DNA of 64,000 nucleotides. Origin: Flavobacterium sp. 9 (GTDB lineage: Bacteria > Bacteroidota > Bacteroidia > Flavobacteriales > Flavobacteriaceae). This document shows, in pieces, positions 45,266 to 55,716 of this stretch. The position numbers and the translations under genes were made by a program. Location: NCBI RefSeq assembly GCF_002754195.1, contig NZ_PEEU01000001.1, positions 1,116,001 through 1,180,000 on the forward strand, in the 5' to 3' direction. The notes under the pieces are model-generated. The model was not told the origin of the DNA and ran no database searches. It was given only the letters and a program-made list of their open reading frames with translations. How positions within the stretch are numbered: the stretch's first letter is position 1; every line of letters starts with the position of its first letter.

Positions 45266-45646
45266 ATGAAAAAAATCATCTTTACTGAAAAAGCTCCAGC
45301 ACCAATTGGACCTTATAATCAAGCTGTATTATCAGGAAATACACTTTATGCTTCTGGTCAAATTGCTATTAATCCAGCTTCTGGAGAACTTGTTACTGAC
45401 AATATCAATGATGAAACTAAACAAGTAATGGAAAACATTGCTGCAATTTTGGAAGCTGCAAATATGACTTTTGAAAACGTAGTAAAAGCAACTATATTTA
45501 TTATGGATATGAATAATTTTGCTGCTATAAATACCGTTTACGGATCTTATTTTAATGAAAAAACTGCTCCTGCACGTGAAACTGTTCAGGTAGCTTGTTT
45601 ACCAAAAAATGTAAACGTAGAAATATCTATAATTGCTGTACAATAG
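45266..45646 (+). CDS. ridA: RidA family imine/enamine deaminase
   Basis: This 126-residue protein matches the RidA length exactly. It has the conserved APAPIGPYNQAV and LYASGQIAINPASGEL start, GSYFNEKTAPARETVQVACLP with the key Arg, and the ending VEISIIAVQ. RidA hydrolyses reactive 2-aminoacrylate and related enamines. It sits 39 bases after lptD. Its last 20 bases overlap the 3' end of the convergent methylglyoxal-synthase-like gene. Confidence 0.95.
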   Translation: MKKIIFTEKAPAPIGPYNQAVLSGNTLYASGQIAINPASGELVTDNINDETKQVMENIAAILEAANMTFENVVKATIFIMDMNNFAAINTVYGSYFNEKTAPARETVQVACLPKNVNVEISIIAVQ

Positions 45647-46013
45647 CATTTAAAAATAATTGTGCCGTTGCTTCATTTGTTGCCAGCGGCACATTATGAA
45701 CATCACATATCCTGACTAGCATCTTAATATCGACTTCGTGAGCATTAGTCACTAAAGGATCGGTAAACATAAAAACGATATTAATTTTACCTCCTGCTAC
45801 TTTAGATGCAATTTGAGCGTCACCTCCCATTGAACACGGAAGCATCTTTTTTACTTTGAACCCAGATTTTTCAGCATTTCTCCCTAATATTCCTGTTGCA
45901 ATAAGTTTAACTTTATCATGCTGTAGCGTAATTCCGTTTTTAATTAAAAACTGAATCATATCTGCTTTTTTATTATCATGAGCAATTAGCGCAATTAAAG
46001 TATGTTTTTTCAT
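45627..46013 (-). CDS. Methylglyoxal synthase paralogue with altered phosphate-binding residues
   Basis: This 128-residue paralogue keeps the MGS catalytic Asp (GGDAQ, Asp65), the HDNKKADM start and the C-terminal HEVDI, DVHNVPLATNEATA block. However, it has ATGILG where the family and its neighbour have ATGTTG, and PCSMGGD where they have SGPMGGD. The two threonines and the Ser-Gly pair bind the substrate phosphate in studied MGS enzymes. It may thus be weakened, changed in substrate, or inactive. It overlaps ridA by 20 bases at the 3' end. An ATP- or phosphate-sensing role is possible but unsupported. Confidence 0.85.
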   Translation of the reverse strand: MKKHTLIALIAHDNKKADMIQFLIKNGITLQHDKVKLIATGILGRNAEKSGFKVKKMLPCSMGGDAQIASKVAGGKINIVFMFTDPLVTNAHEVDIKMLVRICDVHNVPLATNEATAQLFLNAIVQQL

Positions 46014-46152
46014 GATTTAACAATAATTCTACTAATCAAATTTAAGTTAAAAAAGCAAACAGATTAAAACATAAGATAATAAATATCAAACAATTAGTAA
46101 AATAGCAATAAAAGACTACAAATAGATTATTATCATAAATTTATAGGCAATA

Positions 46153-46186
46153 AAAAAACCGTTTCAACAAATGAAACGGTTTTTAG
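46153..46186 (-). terminator. Terminator after the canonical methylglyoxal synthase gene
   Basis: The perfect stem AAAACCGTTTCA / TGAAACGGTTTT is flanked by A-runs and T-runs. It lies 24 bases beyond the stop of the minus-strand gene at 46210. Confidence 0.88.
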
Positions 46187-46209
46187 TATAATTTAAATGA
46201 ATTGAAACT

Positions 46210-46587
46210 TTATAGTTGTAATGCAACAGCATTTAATAACAATTGAGCCGAAGCTTCATTTGTTGCTAAAGGCACATTATGTACATCACAAACACGAATA
46301 AGCATATTAATATCGACTTCATGAGCGTGGCTTGCAAGTGGATCTTTAAAAAAGAAAACCATCTGTGTTTTACCTTCGGCTACACGCGCAGCAATTTGTG
46401 CGTCACCTCCCATTGGTCCAGAAAGCATTCTTTTTACCTTAAAACCGGCATTTACAGCCTTACTTCCGGTAGTTCCTGTAGCAATCAATTTAATATTTTC
46501 TTTAAGAAGAAGTGTTTTGTTTTTATTTAAAAACTGAACCATATCTGCCTTCTTGCCGTCGTGAGCTATAATAGCAATTTCTATCAT
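46210..46587 (-). CDS. mgsA: Methylglyoxal synthase
   Basis: This 125-residue protein has all the features of an active enzyme: AHDGKKADM, ATGTTGSKA, SGPMGGDAQ with catalytic Asp62, a His in SHAHEVD, and the CDVHNVPLATN ending. It converts dihydroxyacetone phosphate to methylglyoxal and phosphate, a bypass of lower glycolysis that relieves sugar-phosphate stress. It follows the N-acetylglucosamine kinase-like gene by 10 bases on the same strand, so they form an operon. It is flanked by gapA and pfkA further upstream on the same strand. Confidence 0.95.
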   Translation of the reverse strand: MIEIAIIAHDGKKADMVQFLNKNKTLLLKENIKLIATGTTGSKAVNAGFKVKRMLSGPMGGDAQIAARVAEGKTQMVFFFKDPLASHAHEVDINMLIRVCDVHNVPLATNEASAQLLLNAVALQL

Positions 46588-46597
46588 TTACGTTTAT

Positions 46598-47449
46598 TTA
46601 TTGATTAGCAACATGGTAAGCAATTAATCCATCAATAGGTCTTCTTAAAACATTCCCTAATTGAAGTTCGTATTTGTTAAATGTTTCTTGTAATTCATCT
46701 TTTAGATAAAAAGCAATAGAACCAACAAAATGAACTGGAATCTCTTTGCAATTATCATATTGCTTAATGTAATTTTTCACGAAAGATTTCATCCCTTTGA
46801 AGATGATTTTTCTACAAAATTCAGTGTCTTTATGTTTGATTAAGAACTTCGCAAAAGTAGCTAAATAAGCATTTGGATTTGGCTCTTTATATAATTTATT
46901 CTTGATGAAATCAGGATCTAAATCATATTCTTTTTCAAATTCAACTGCCAATTCCTTAGGCATTTTATTGAAATAATATTTTCTGATTAATTCTTTTCCA
47001 AAAACATTTCCACTACAATCATCCATAGCGATATACCCTAATGATTGAACTTTTTGATGCAATACTTTTCCATCAAAATAACTGCAGTTAGATCCTGTTC
47101 CTAATATACTAACTATTGCTTCTTCTCCTTTTGGAGTTGTTGCATAAACAGCAGCATAAGTATCCTCATGAACTTCTACAATTGCATTAGAAAAATATTC
47201 CTGAAAGATTTGTGACAAAGCCAGCTTCATTCTGTCAGTTCCACAACCTGCTCCGTAAAAGAACAAATGTGAAGCATTTTTTTTGTTTTGCAAAATGTCA
47301 AAACGGTCATTTAATCTTTCTATAATTTCAGGACCATCAAGAATTTCAGGATTTAGTCCCAGAGTTTGTGTGGTAAATAATACTTTTCCATTATCATCAA
47401 TTGCAATCCAATCGGCTTTGGTAGATCCACTATCAACTATTAATTTCAT
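46598..47449 (-). CDS. N-acetylglucosamine kinase-like protein (BadF/BadG ATPase family)
   Basis: The 283 residues begin VDSGSTKADW, the ATP phosphate-1 motif of the ASKHA superfamily. Motifs ILGTGSNC and GYIAMDDCSGNVFGKEL follow. The family includes human NAGK and bacterial GlcNAc/MurNAc kinases that use ATP. A GlcNAc kinase would supply GlcNAc-6-P to NagA/NagB, in line with the chitin locus 30 kb away; that is inference. It is in an operon with mgsA downstream, and lies between two terminators of the gapA region. Confidence 0.85.
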   Translation of the reverse strand: MKLIVDSGSTKADWIAIDDNGKVLFTTQTLGLNPEILDGPEIIERLNDRFDILQNKKNASHLFFYGAGCGTDRMKLALSQIFQEYFSNAIVEVHEDTYAAVYATTPKGEEAIVSILGTGSNCSYFDGKVLHQKVQSLGYIAMDDCSGNVFGKELIRKYYFNKMPKELAVEFEKEYDLDPDFIKNKLYKEPNPNAYLATFAKFLIKHKDTEFCRKIIFKGMKSFVKNYIKQYDNCKEIPVHFVGSIAFYLKDELQETFNKYELQLGNVLRRPIDGLIAYHVANQ

Positions 47450-47523
47450 TTTATTCAGTTTTTGGATTAGTTCTTCTTTAATAAGTGTGTTTTACACATT
47501 AATTAAGGAAGTAACAAAATAAG

Positions 47524-47555
47524 AAAATCCCGTTACTATAGAATAACGGGATTTT
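47524..47555 (-). terminator. Terminator after gapA
   Basis: The stem AAAATCCCGTTA / TAACGGGATTTT lies 17 bases downstream of the gapA stop on the minus strand. Confidence 0.88.
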
Positions 47556-47571
47556 GCAAAATTATAAATTA

Positions 47572-48600
<1,029 letters not shown>

Positions 48601-48673
48601 TTATTACACTAATTTAAAGTCTAATTTCCTCACAATAAACTTCATTCCTTTTTTTAAACTTTGTATGTATATA

Positions 48674-49660
48674 TTATGTCGACATAATGTCTGACACTCT
48701 CAACAATTCTCTATCAATTTCAGATTTACCTTTAATTGCTTGCTCAAGTGGAGTCAAAGCCACTTTGTCTTCGCGTAAACCAACCATATAGTTTGATTTA
48801 CCTTCAATTAAAGATTCCACTGCTTTTACGCCTAAACGGCTTGCAAGAACACGGTCAAAACAAGATGGTGATCCACCACGCTGCATGTGTCCTAAAACAG
48901 AAACTCTTACATCATACTCAGGCAAGTTAGCTTCAACGTAATCTTTTAATTCGAATACGTTTTTACCAATTTTATCGCCCTCAGCAATAACTACTATACT
49001 TGATGATTTTCCTGAAGCTTTACTTTTTTGAAGAGAGTCTAATAATCTGTCAAGACCTAAATCTTCTTCAGGAATAAGAATTTCCTCGGCACCAGCACCA
49101 ATTCCGGCATTAAGAGCAATGTGTCCGGCATCTCTACCCATAACCTCTACAAAAAACAGACGGTTGTGAGAACTTGCTGTGTCTCTGATTTTATCAATAC
49201 AGTCTACAACAGTATTCAAGGCAGTATCATATCCTAAAGTATGAGTTGTACCAAAAATATCATTATCGATTGTACCTGGGATTCCCATTACTGGGAAATT
49301 ATATTCTGAATTAAAAATCAAACCTCCGGTAAAACTACCGTCTCCACCAATGACAACAAGAGCATCAACTCCAGCTTTCAAAAGATTCTCATGAGCTTTT
49401 TTTCTACCTTCAGGGGTTCTAAACTCAACTGAACGAGCTGATTTTAAGATCGTTCCACCTTTGTTTACAATATTATTTACACTACGAGGTCCCATTTCTT
49501 TGAAATCACCTTCGATCATTCCTTGGTATCCTCTATAAATTCCAATGCATTCTATATTATGGTAAGCGCACGTTCGAACAACTGCTCGTATTGCGGCATT
49601 CATTCCAGGTGAGTCTCCTCCCGATGTTAGAACACCAACTTTTTTTATTGTTTTTGGCAT
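48674..49660 (-). CDS. pfkA: ATP-dependent 6-phosphofructokinase
   Basis: This 328-residue PfkA has LTSGGDSPGMNAAIR, GGDGSFTGG (ATP-binding; Gly-Asp-Gly points to ATP), PGTIDNDIFGT with the catalytic Asp, and the fructose-6-P binding block VEVMGRDAGHIAL and GHMQRGGSPS. It makes fructose-1,6-bisphosphate, the committed step of glycolysis. It is followed by gapA. Upstream at 49748 lies a CGAAAACGTT box also found before the chitin-type genes, so it may be coregulated with sugar use. Confidence 0.97.
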   Translation of the reverse strand: MPKTIKKVGVLTSGGDSPGMNAAIRAVVRTCAYHNIECIGIYRGYQGMIEGDFKEMGPRSVNNIVNKGGTILKSARSVEFRTPEGRKKAHENLLKAGVDALVVIGGDGSFTGGLIFNSEYNFPVMGIPGTIDNDIFGTTHTLGYDTALNTVVDCIDKIRDTASSHNRLFFVEVMGRDAGHIALNAGIGAGAEEILIPEEDLGLDRLLDSLQKSKASGKSSSIVVIAEGDKIGKNVFELKDYVEANLPEYDVRVSVLGHMQRGGSPSCFDRVLASRLGVKAVESLIEGKSNYMVGLREDKVALTPLEQAIKGKSEIDRELLRVSDIMST

Positions 49661-49747
49661 TATTTAAGTATTAAAGTGTAAAATTAGCAAACATTCACCA
49701 CTTTATAGGTGATGTTTATCATTAATTAATAAAATGTGTTAAATTCA

Positions 49748-49757
49748 AACGTTTTCG
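49748..49757 (-). promoter_or_regulatory. CGAAAACGTT box upstream of pfkA
   Basis: Minus-strand CGAAAACGTT occurs 88 bases before the pfkA ATG. The same 10-mer sits in the regulatory blocks of susC1, susC2 and the subtilase. The rest of the 316-base gap, 49661-49911, shows only AT-rich sequence. Confidence 0.5.
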
Positions 49758-49911
49758 TTAATAAGTTTTTTGATAGCAAAAAATTCATTTAAAATAATAA
49801 AAGGCTCTTATTTTAATTAAATGTTTAAAATTAACAATACATTAATGAAGTGTTACAAAAATCCGAGCTTTTAGAAATCCGAAAATAAATTTTTGAATCT
49901 CTAAATTTAGC

Positions 49912-49945
49912 ACAAAAAAACCATTCGCAGTCACGAATGGTTTTA
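49912..49945 (-). terminator. Terminator after the TamB gene
   Basis: The stem AAAACCATTCG / CGAATGGTTTT has a T run on the minus strand. It lies 32 bases beyond the TamB stop. Confidence 0.88.
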
Positions 49946-49976
49946 TATCATCATATTTTTAACAAAGTTGCCTGAA

Positions 49977-52900
49977 TTAAAAGTCATTATCAGGAATTAA
50001 ACCCTCATTATTGTTTTGAGGCGGCGGATTTTTCGGTTCTTGTTTCTTCTCCGCATCTTTCTTGTCTTTCCCTTTTTTATTCTTCTCGGCGTCCTTTTTA
50101 TTAGAGAATTTTACAAAATCAGGATTTAAATAAGAATCCTGCAAATCATCATTTGAACCTTTAATCGCTCTTTCGAGTTTATGATCTTTAAATATTTTAT
50201 TTACCAATTCGCTAAAAGTATCAAAATCTACTTCATACGAAATACCAACACCTTGAGTATAACCAATTCCCTGCCCTACGTAATTGATATCATTTTCTTT
50301 ATTAAACAAACGAAGATTCATAGATCCGTCTTCGTTAACTCTATATAGAATTTCGATATCACCAACAATTGCAGATTCGTTTACACCTCCAACCGGAACT
50401 CCTAATTTACCGTTGATAGTAATTCTTTCGTTTACCTGAGATGAAATATTAGCCACAAACTGACCATCGGCTTCTTGTCCTAATCTTTTATCTGCCGAAA
50501 TATAATTCAAGTCGATATTAACTTTATCATTATCCGATTTTATAATGCCGCCTAATAAACTAGAGGCAGTTTCTGTCAATGTTCCGGATAAATCGCCTTG
50601 ACTAAATCCATCTGTACTCATGAATGAACCAGTAGACAACAAATACAAGGCTTGTGTCTGACGAATATCTTTATCATCTAACTTATATTGTATCTCAGAT
50701 TTAAGAACATTACTTACAGATGGAAACTGAATATCAAAATTAGGCTCTGGGCTCGTTAAATCTCCTCTTAATCCAATAACAACTTCTACCGGCACTTTCT
50801 TATTGAATGAAGAAGTATTATCTAATAAAACAGCCGGATTTGCCGATGTTTTATAAACTGCTTCCAGATTAAGTTGCGCTTTCATTGGGTTTCCTTCCCA
50901 AGTGATAGATCCTCCTTTTTTAACCGAGAATTTTTTATCGATTAAACCACCGTATTTAAAGTTGTAAGTTCCTTCGTATGCCTGGAAATCTCCCCACATA
51001 TTAAACTTACCAAGCGTATTAATTTTAAATAATAACGATCCATAACCTTTTCCTTTCATACCGTGTCCGGAATTTCTGTCCAGGATTACTTCGACTTCGG
51101 CATCTGGCGTAATATCAAAATCAAACTCCAATTCAAGTCCGTTATAGTTTTTCGTTTTCTCAACGATACCATTTGCCAGATTGTATTTTTCTTTTGGTGT
51201 CACAAAATGAATCCAACTGCTTTCTCCAACACTTTGCGCATTATTAATAGGAATCTTAACTTCGGTACCTTTCTCAGATTTAGCGTCTACTTTAATAAAC
51301 AAACCATCTGTTGGACCTTTTATACTTGCAGTTCCGTTAATAAATGCAGTTCCAAAATAAGCCGCATCTTCACTATCTTTTGTATCAAGAGCCAATAATC
51401 GTTTAGAAGTAATGGTAAGATCTAATTTCCAATCGCCAAAATTATGATGTTCAATAGTTCCGTTCAACAATCCTTTAGTTCCGTATTTAGTATCTGTCAA
51501 TTGGTTATTTCTAAATAAAAACTTTTCATCCGTTAAATCAATTACGGTTCGATCACTCAACTCATAATCTGTATTAAGATACGGAATTGTCATTCCTGCC
51601 TTTTCAACATACAAACGACCATTGATTTCCGGTTTTTTAAGATTCCCGACAACAGCAGCATTTCCGGAAACACTTCCCCTCACATTTGACAAAACATCGC
51701 CTCCAACAGAACCTAAAGTCGCCAGATTAAATCCTTCGAGTTTTAAATTCAAATCTAAAAGAGTTTCTTTATTTTCGATTGCAAAAGTTCCATTTGCTCT
51801 AAATGATTCTGTAAATCCGTTTTGTATCGAAGAATTTACCGTAAACTTTCTAAAGCTTTCATCTCCTGCAATATCAAAATTCAGCGTTCCTAATTCTGTT
51901 TTATTCAAATTAAGATGATCAATAACAATAGATGCCGTGGGCTGATAAACATTCTTATTCTGCTTATAATTTACCTTACCATTTAAATTACCATTAAATA
52001 CAAACTTCGAATTAAACGGCGTAATCTTATTAATATCGACATCTTCAAAATTCAGAACGACATCTTTATAATCTGTACCTTTTATTATACCATTTAAATC
52101 AATCTTCTGATTTTCATGTGAAAGGACAATATTATCTATCGTGAAATTCTTGAAAAACTGATCAAAAACAATCTGATTATCTTTTTCTTCGTCTTCATTT
52201 AAATACCATAAATAGTCTTTAAACTTCATCTCAGATTTCTTGATTCCAACAATGTTATTTTTGTTTTTATCTATTGTATGAAATAAATTCAGATTGTAAT
52301 AATCCTCTCCTTTATCTCCACCTTTAAATTCTGAACGAACAAAAAGCGTGTCTTTTGCAGTAACATTAATCAAACTAAAGTCTCTTACCTTATAATAAGG
52401 AGTTTTGATACTATCTAATTCGACGTAAGCATTATAAAGCGTGTTTTTATTATCAATATTAATTCGGATATTATCGAAAGTATTTTTTGCGGCAGTAATT
52501 TTCTGAGATCTAAATTTAAACTTAAACTCCTGAAGATCTGAATCAATTTTTCCTCGCACGACAGTCGACGAATCTATATTAACTTCCGGATAAAGCATTT
52601 CAACCACTTTATCATAAACATGGAAATTGAAATTCAAAAACTGACCTTTTTTAACCTTATAAGGTTTATAATTGGTATACAAACTTCCTACCGAATTCAT
52701 AACCAGCTTATCTAATTGTCCAAACTGAAATTTACCAACAATTTTTCCGTTTACAACATCGTTCGAACTAATTGTAATCGTTCTCAATCGATCTGCATCA
52801 AAATTAGAACTGATTGTTACTTCATCAAAAGCATAAGTAGATTTTGGATTTTGATAAACTGCATCCTTAATATATACATTTCCCTGAAGATTCTCGATCG

Positions 52901-54482
52901 AATTTCCGGTTACTTCGACAACAGCGTCTCCTGTAAAATTAGAAATAGAATCGTCAACAAATCTCAGCTTTCGCAAATCGGCATTTTCAACATTGATATG
53001 AAAATCATATTTACTTTCTCTTTTGCTTAAATCAACCAAACCGTCAAATGTCAAATTCAGATTTGGATCACTTATCGAAACTTGTCCTTTATAATAAGGC
53101 AATTTAAAATTCCCGTTTACTACAATATTATTATAGGTGTATTTATTATAATCTAATTTTGCAATATCACCTTTAATGATTGTATTCAGATATTTTTCGG
53201 TAAAACCAACGCCTTCAACATCAAGATTTAGTGTTGTTTTTCCAATATCTTTCCGAGCTAATAAAGCTCCAATATTAAAATTATCCAAAATAATATTCCC
53301 AGAATAAGACGCTCTGTCAATAAAGTCCATATTATTCATATGCAAATTGGCCTGACCATTTCCTAAATCAGTTATCATCTTAAAGTCTGTCTCTAAATCT
53401 GTTGTCGAGACTTTTGCTTTACCAACAATATTAAATTTGCCGATTCTTTGCAGTTCTTTCGGAAGCTTTTTCCCTAAAACACCAGGTAATAAAACAACCA
53501 GATTATCATAACTGGAAATCAGTTTATCAAACTTTCCCTGCATCGAAAACTTCTGAGTTTTGTCTCCCAAAAGATTTCTGAAATTAATAGTTCCCGCAAT
53601 CTTAGAACCGTTTGTATCACTAAGTTTAAGATGTCTTAAATTAAGATTATTCAGCGTTCCTCTAATCTTAGTTCTGATTCTAAAATGCTGATTTTTACCC
53701 AATCCGTCATAGAAATAACGAATATCATTTGAAGCAATCGAAGCCGAATCCATCGCGACATTAAACTTTACTTTGTCTGTAAAATCTAAGAAATCTTCAA
53801 TTTTATAATTCAAAATAGCTTTACCATAAATCCATGATCTTTTGGTTTTTATAGCTAAGCTTTCTACTTTAATTTGCTTTTTGGTATAACTGAATTTCCC
53901 TGCAAAATTAGACACATACAAACCACGATGATCTAAAAAAGAAAACCTGTGAATCATAGTATTTACATCCGGACCATACAATTTAAAATCACTGATGTAA
54001 GCGTTTAATTTTTTAAAATCAAGAAACTTTGGTGTGTTTTTATTCTCATCAACAACAGAAAAAGCTCCTCTGTCGATATAACCATTCTTGGCTGTTAATA
54101 AAAAATGCTTGCTTGATTTAGGAGATTTTGGACCTTTTTCGAATGCCTGAATAAAAACATTAAGATTGTTTTCATGTTCATTCTTATACGTTTTTAGGTT
54201 AAAAATTAAACCCGTCAAGCGAATATCTCCAAAAATAAGATCTCCATCTACCAATCTTTTTAACCCTAAAATATCAGTTGCAATAATATCTGCGTAGATC
54301 ATTGTCTTTTTATGATGATCTAAAATCAATACTTTTTTCAACTTTACGCCTCCAAAAATGTTTATTGAAGTTTTTTCGACGCTAATATTTACATTAAAAT
54401 CTTTGTTTAATGTCTCTGTAATATAATCTGCGATTTTTGTCTGAACCACAGGTAAAGACAAGATGATAGCGAGTGCTAACAA
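49977..54482 (-). CDS. tamB: TamB-like translocation and assembly module protein (AsmA/DUF490), start codon non-standard
   Basis: At least 1501 residues are seen. The protein has an N-terminal transmembrane anchor and a very long beta-helical body of repeating strands. The C-terminal TamB domain (about residues 1090-1450) has QAYEGTYNFKYGG and the block ALYLLSTGSF. These proteins span the periplasm and move phospholipids or help outer-membrane assembly. The tail is Lys/Glu/Pro rich. From TTG at 54482 the anchor is cut in half. The frame is open without ATG, GTG or TTG up to a stop at 54558-54560, and the upstream part encodes KAAIKKVKKIISRTLIGL, a classical positive N-terminus. The gene therefore probably starts at a rare codon (ATA at 54548). 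Confidence 0.9.
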   Translation of the reverse strand: MLALAIILSLPVVQTKIADYITETLNKDFNVNISVEKTSINIFGGVKLKKVLILDHHKKTMIYADIIATDILGLKRLVDGDLIFGDIRLTGLIFNLKTYKNEHENNLNVFIQAFEKGPKSPKSSKHFLLTAKNGYIDRGAFSVVDENKNTPKFLDFKKLNAYISDFKLYGPDVNTMIHRFSFLDHRGLYVSNFAGKFSYTKKQIKVESLAIKTKRSWIYGKAILNYKIEDFLDFTDKVKFNVAMDSASIASNDIRYFYDGLGKNQHFRIRTKIRGTLNNLNLRHLKLSDTNGSKIAGTINFRNLLGDKTQKFSMQGKFDKLISSYDNLVVLLPGVLGKKLPKELQRIGKFNIVGKAKVSTTDLETDFKMITDLGNGQANLHMNNMDFIDRASYSGNIILDNFNIGALLARKDIGKTTLNLDVEGVGFTEKYLNTIIKGDIAKLDYNKYTYNNIVVNGNFKLPYYKGQVSISDPNLNLTFDGLVDLSKRESKYDFHINVENADLRKLRFVDDSISNFTGDAVVEVTGNSIENLQGNVYIKDAVYQNPKSTYAFDEVTISSNFDADRLRTITISSNDVVNGKIVGKFQFGQLDKLVMNSVGSLYTNYKPYKVKKGQFLNFNFHVYDKVVEMLYPEVNIDSSTVVRGKIDSDLQEFKFKFRSQKITAAKNTFDNIRINIDNKNTLYNAYVELDSIKTPYYKVRDFSLINVTAKDTLFVRSEFKGGDKGEDYYNLNLFHTIDKNKNNIVGIKKSEMKFKDYLWYLNEDEEKDNQIVFDQFFKNFTIDNIVLSHENQKIDLNGIIKGTDYKDVVLNFEDVDINKITPFNSKFVFNGNLNGKVNYKQNKNVYQPTASIVIDHLNLNKTELGTLNFDIAGDESFRKFTVNSSIQNGFTESFRANGTFAIENKETLLDLNLKLEGFNLATLGSVGGDVLSNVRGSVSGNAAVVGNLKKPEINGRLYVEKAGMTIPYLNTDYELSDRTVIDLTDEKFLFRNNQLTDTKYGTKGLLNGTIEHHNFGDWKLDLTITSKRLLALDTKDSEDAAYFGTAFINGTASIKGPTDGLFIKVDAKSEKGTEVKIPINNAQSVGESSWIHFVTPKEKYNLANGIVEKTKNYNGLELEFDFDITPDAEVEVILDRNSGHGMKGKGYGSLLFKINTLGKFNMWGDFQAYEGTYNFKYGGLIDKKFSVKKGGSITWEGNPMKAQLNLEAVYKTSANPAVLLDNTSSFNKKVPVEVVIGLRGDLTSPEPNFDIQFPSVSNVLKSEIQYKLDDKDIRQTQALYLLSTGSFMSTDGFSQGDLSGTLTETASSLLGGIIKSDNDKVNIDLNYISADKRLGQEADGQFVANISSQVNERITINGKLGVPVGGVNESAIVGDIEILYRVNEDGSMNLRLFNKENDINYVGQGIGYTQGVGISYEVDFDTFSELVNKIFKDHKLERAIKGSNDDLQDSYLNPDFVKFSNKKDAEKNKKGKDKKDAEKKQEPKNPPPQNNNEGLIPDNDF

Positions 54483-54612
54483 AAGTAAGATTAACCCAAT
54501 TAGGGTTCTGGATATTATTTTCTTTACTTTTTTGATAGCTGCTTTTATTTTAGTTTTCTATTTAAATTTACTTTGAACAGACAAAGAACGACTGTTTTTG
54601 ATAAAAATTCTT

Positions 54613-54620
54613 TAATTTTG
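54613..54620 (+). promoter_or_regulatory. Predicted -7 element of tsaD
   Basis: TAATTTTG matches TANNTTTG perfectly and precedes the tsaD ATG by 71 bases. The -33 element is unclear. Confidence 0.35.
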
Positions 54621-54691
54621 GCTTCTCCTTACAAGTCAAAGAAAATTAAAAATTTGATTTGTCAAATATAATTCAAAATTCGTGCCTTTAT

Positions 54692-55714
54692 ATGCAAAAT
54701 TCAGAGGTTTTTATTCTTGCCATCGAAAGTTCATGCGATGATACTGCTGCCGCGGTTTTACATAACGATAAAGTACTTTCAAATGTTGTGGCCAATCAGC
54801 TAATTCACAATCAATATGGTGGTGTAGTTCCTGAATTAGCTTCAAGAGCACATCAGCAAAATATTGTTCCGGTAATTGATGCTGCACTTCGTAAAGCAAA
54901 TGTACAAAAAGAACAATTAACTGCCATTGCCTTTACACAAGGTCCGGGTCTAATGGGATCTTTATTAGTGGGAAGTTCTTTTAGCAAATCGCTTTCATTA
55001 GCGCTAAAAATTCCGTTAATCGCTGTCAATCACATGCATGCCCATATTTTGGCTCATTTTATAGACGAAGAAGGTTTTGATAAACCTGAGTTTCCATTTT
55101 TGGCCTTAACCATTAGCGGAGGTCATACTCAAATCGTGAAAGTAAAAGGTTTTTTTGACATGGAAATTATCGGAGAAACCACTGATGACGCGGTTGGAGA
55201 AGCTTTTGATAAAAGTGCCAAAATCCTTGGACTTCCTTATCCAGGCGGACCTTTGATCGACAAATATGCCAAAGAAGGAAACCCGAAAGCGTTTGCTTTT
55301 ACAAAACCTAAAGTTCCAGGATTAGATTTTAGTTTCTCCGGATTAAAAACCGCAATTTTATACTTTATTCAGAAGGAAAAATTAAAGAATCCGAATTTCA
55401 TCGAAGAAAATCTGAATGATATTTGTGCTTCTATTCAATATACGATCATCGAAATTTTGATGGATAAATTGAAATTAGCAGTAAAAGAAACCGGAATCAC
55501 ACAAATTGCAATTGGTGGCGGAGTTTCGGCAAATTCAGGAATTAGAACCCGATTGAAAGAAAGTGAAGCTAAATATGGCTGGAAAACTTTTGTTCCAAAA
55601 TTCGAATACACAACAGATAATGCCGCAATGATTGGAATTGTAGGATATCAAAAATATTTATCAAGTCGTTTTGAAACTTCTGCTGTAGTTTCTAAAGCGC
55701 GAATTCAATTTTAA
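54692..55714 (+). CDS. tsaD: tRNA N6-adenosine threonylcarbamoyltransferase TsaD
   Basis: The protein has 340 residues from the ATG at 54692. An upstream ATG at 54659 would add eleven residues that are not part of the family. It starts with the family block LAIESSCDDTAAAV. The metal-binding HMHAH and HTQIV motifs and the DDAVGEAFDKSAKILGLPYPGG block are present, as is GGGVSANSGIR. It transfers threonylcarbamoyl to A37 of ANN-reading tRNAs, and is essential in most bacteria. It is two bases upstream of rsmE, so both are cotranscribed. It is divergent from tamB, an arrangement common in Bacteroidota. Confidence 0.96.
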   Translation: MQNSEVFILAIESSCDDTAAAVLHNDKVLSNVVANQLIHNQYGGVVPELASRAHQQNIVPVIDAALRKANVQKEQLTAIAFTQGPGLMGSLLVGSSFSKSLSLALKIPLIAVNHMHAHILAHFIDEEGFDKPEFPFLALTISGGHTQIVKVKGFFDMEIIGETTDDAVGEAFDKSAKILGLPYPGGPLIDKYAKEGNPKAFAFTKPKVPGLDFSFSGLKTAILYFIQKEKLKNPNFIEENLNDICASIQYTIIEILMDKLKLAVKETGITQIAIGGGVSANSGIRTRLKESEAKYGWKTFVPKFEYTTDNAAMIGIVGYQKYLSSRFETSAVVSKARIQF

Positions 55715-55716
55715 TT

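Noticed and set aside
51063..51918. Plus-strand open frames of 98 and 111 codons antisense to tamB
   Set aside because: They are shadows of the long AT-rich gene; no start context or known motif.
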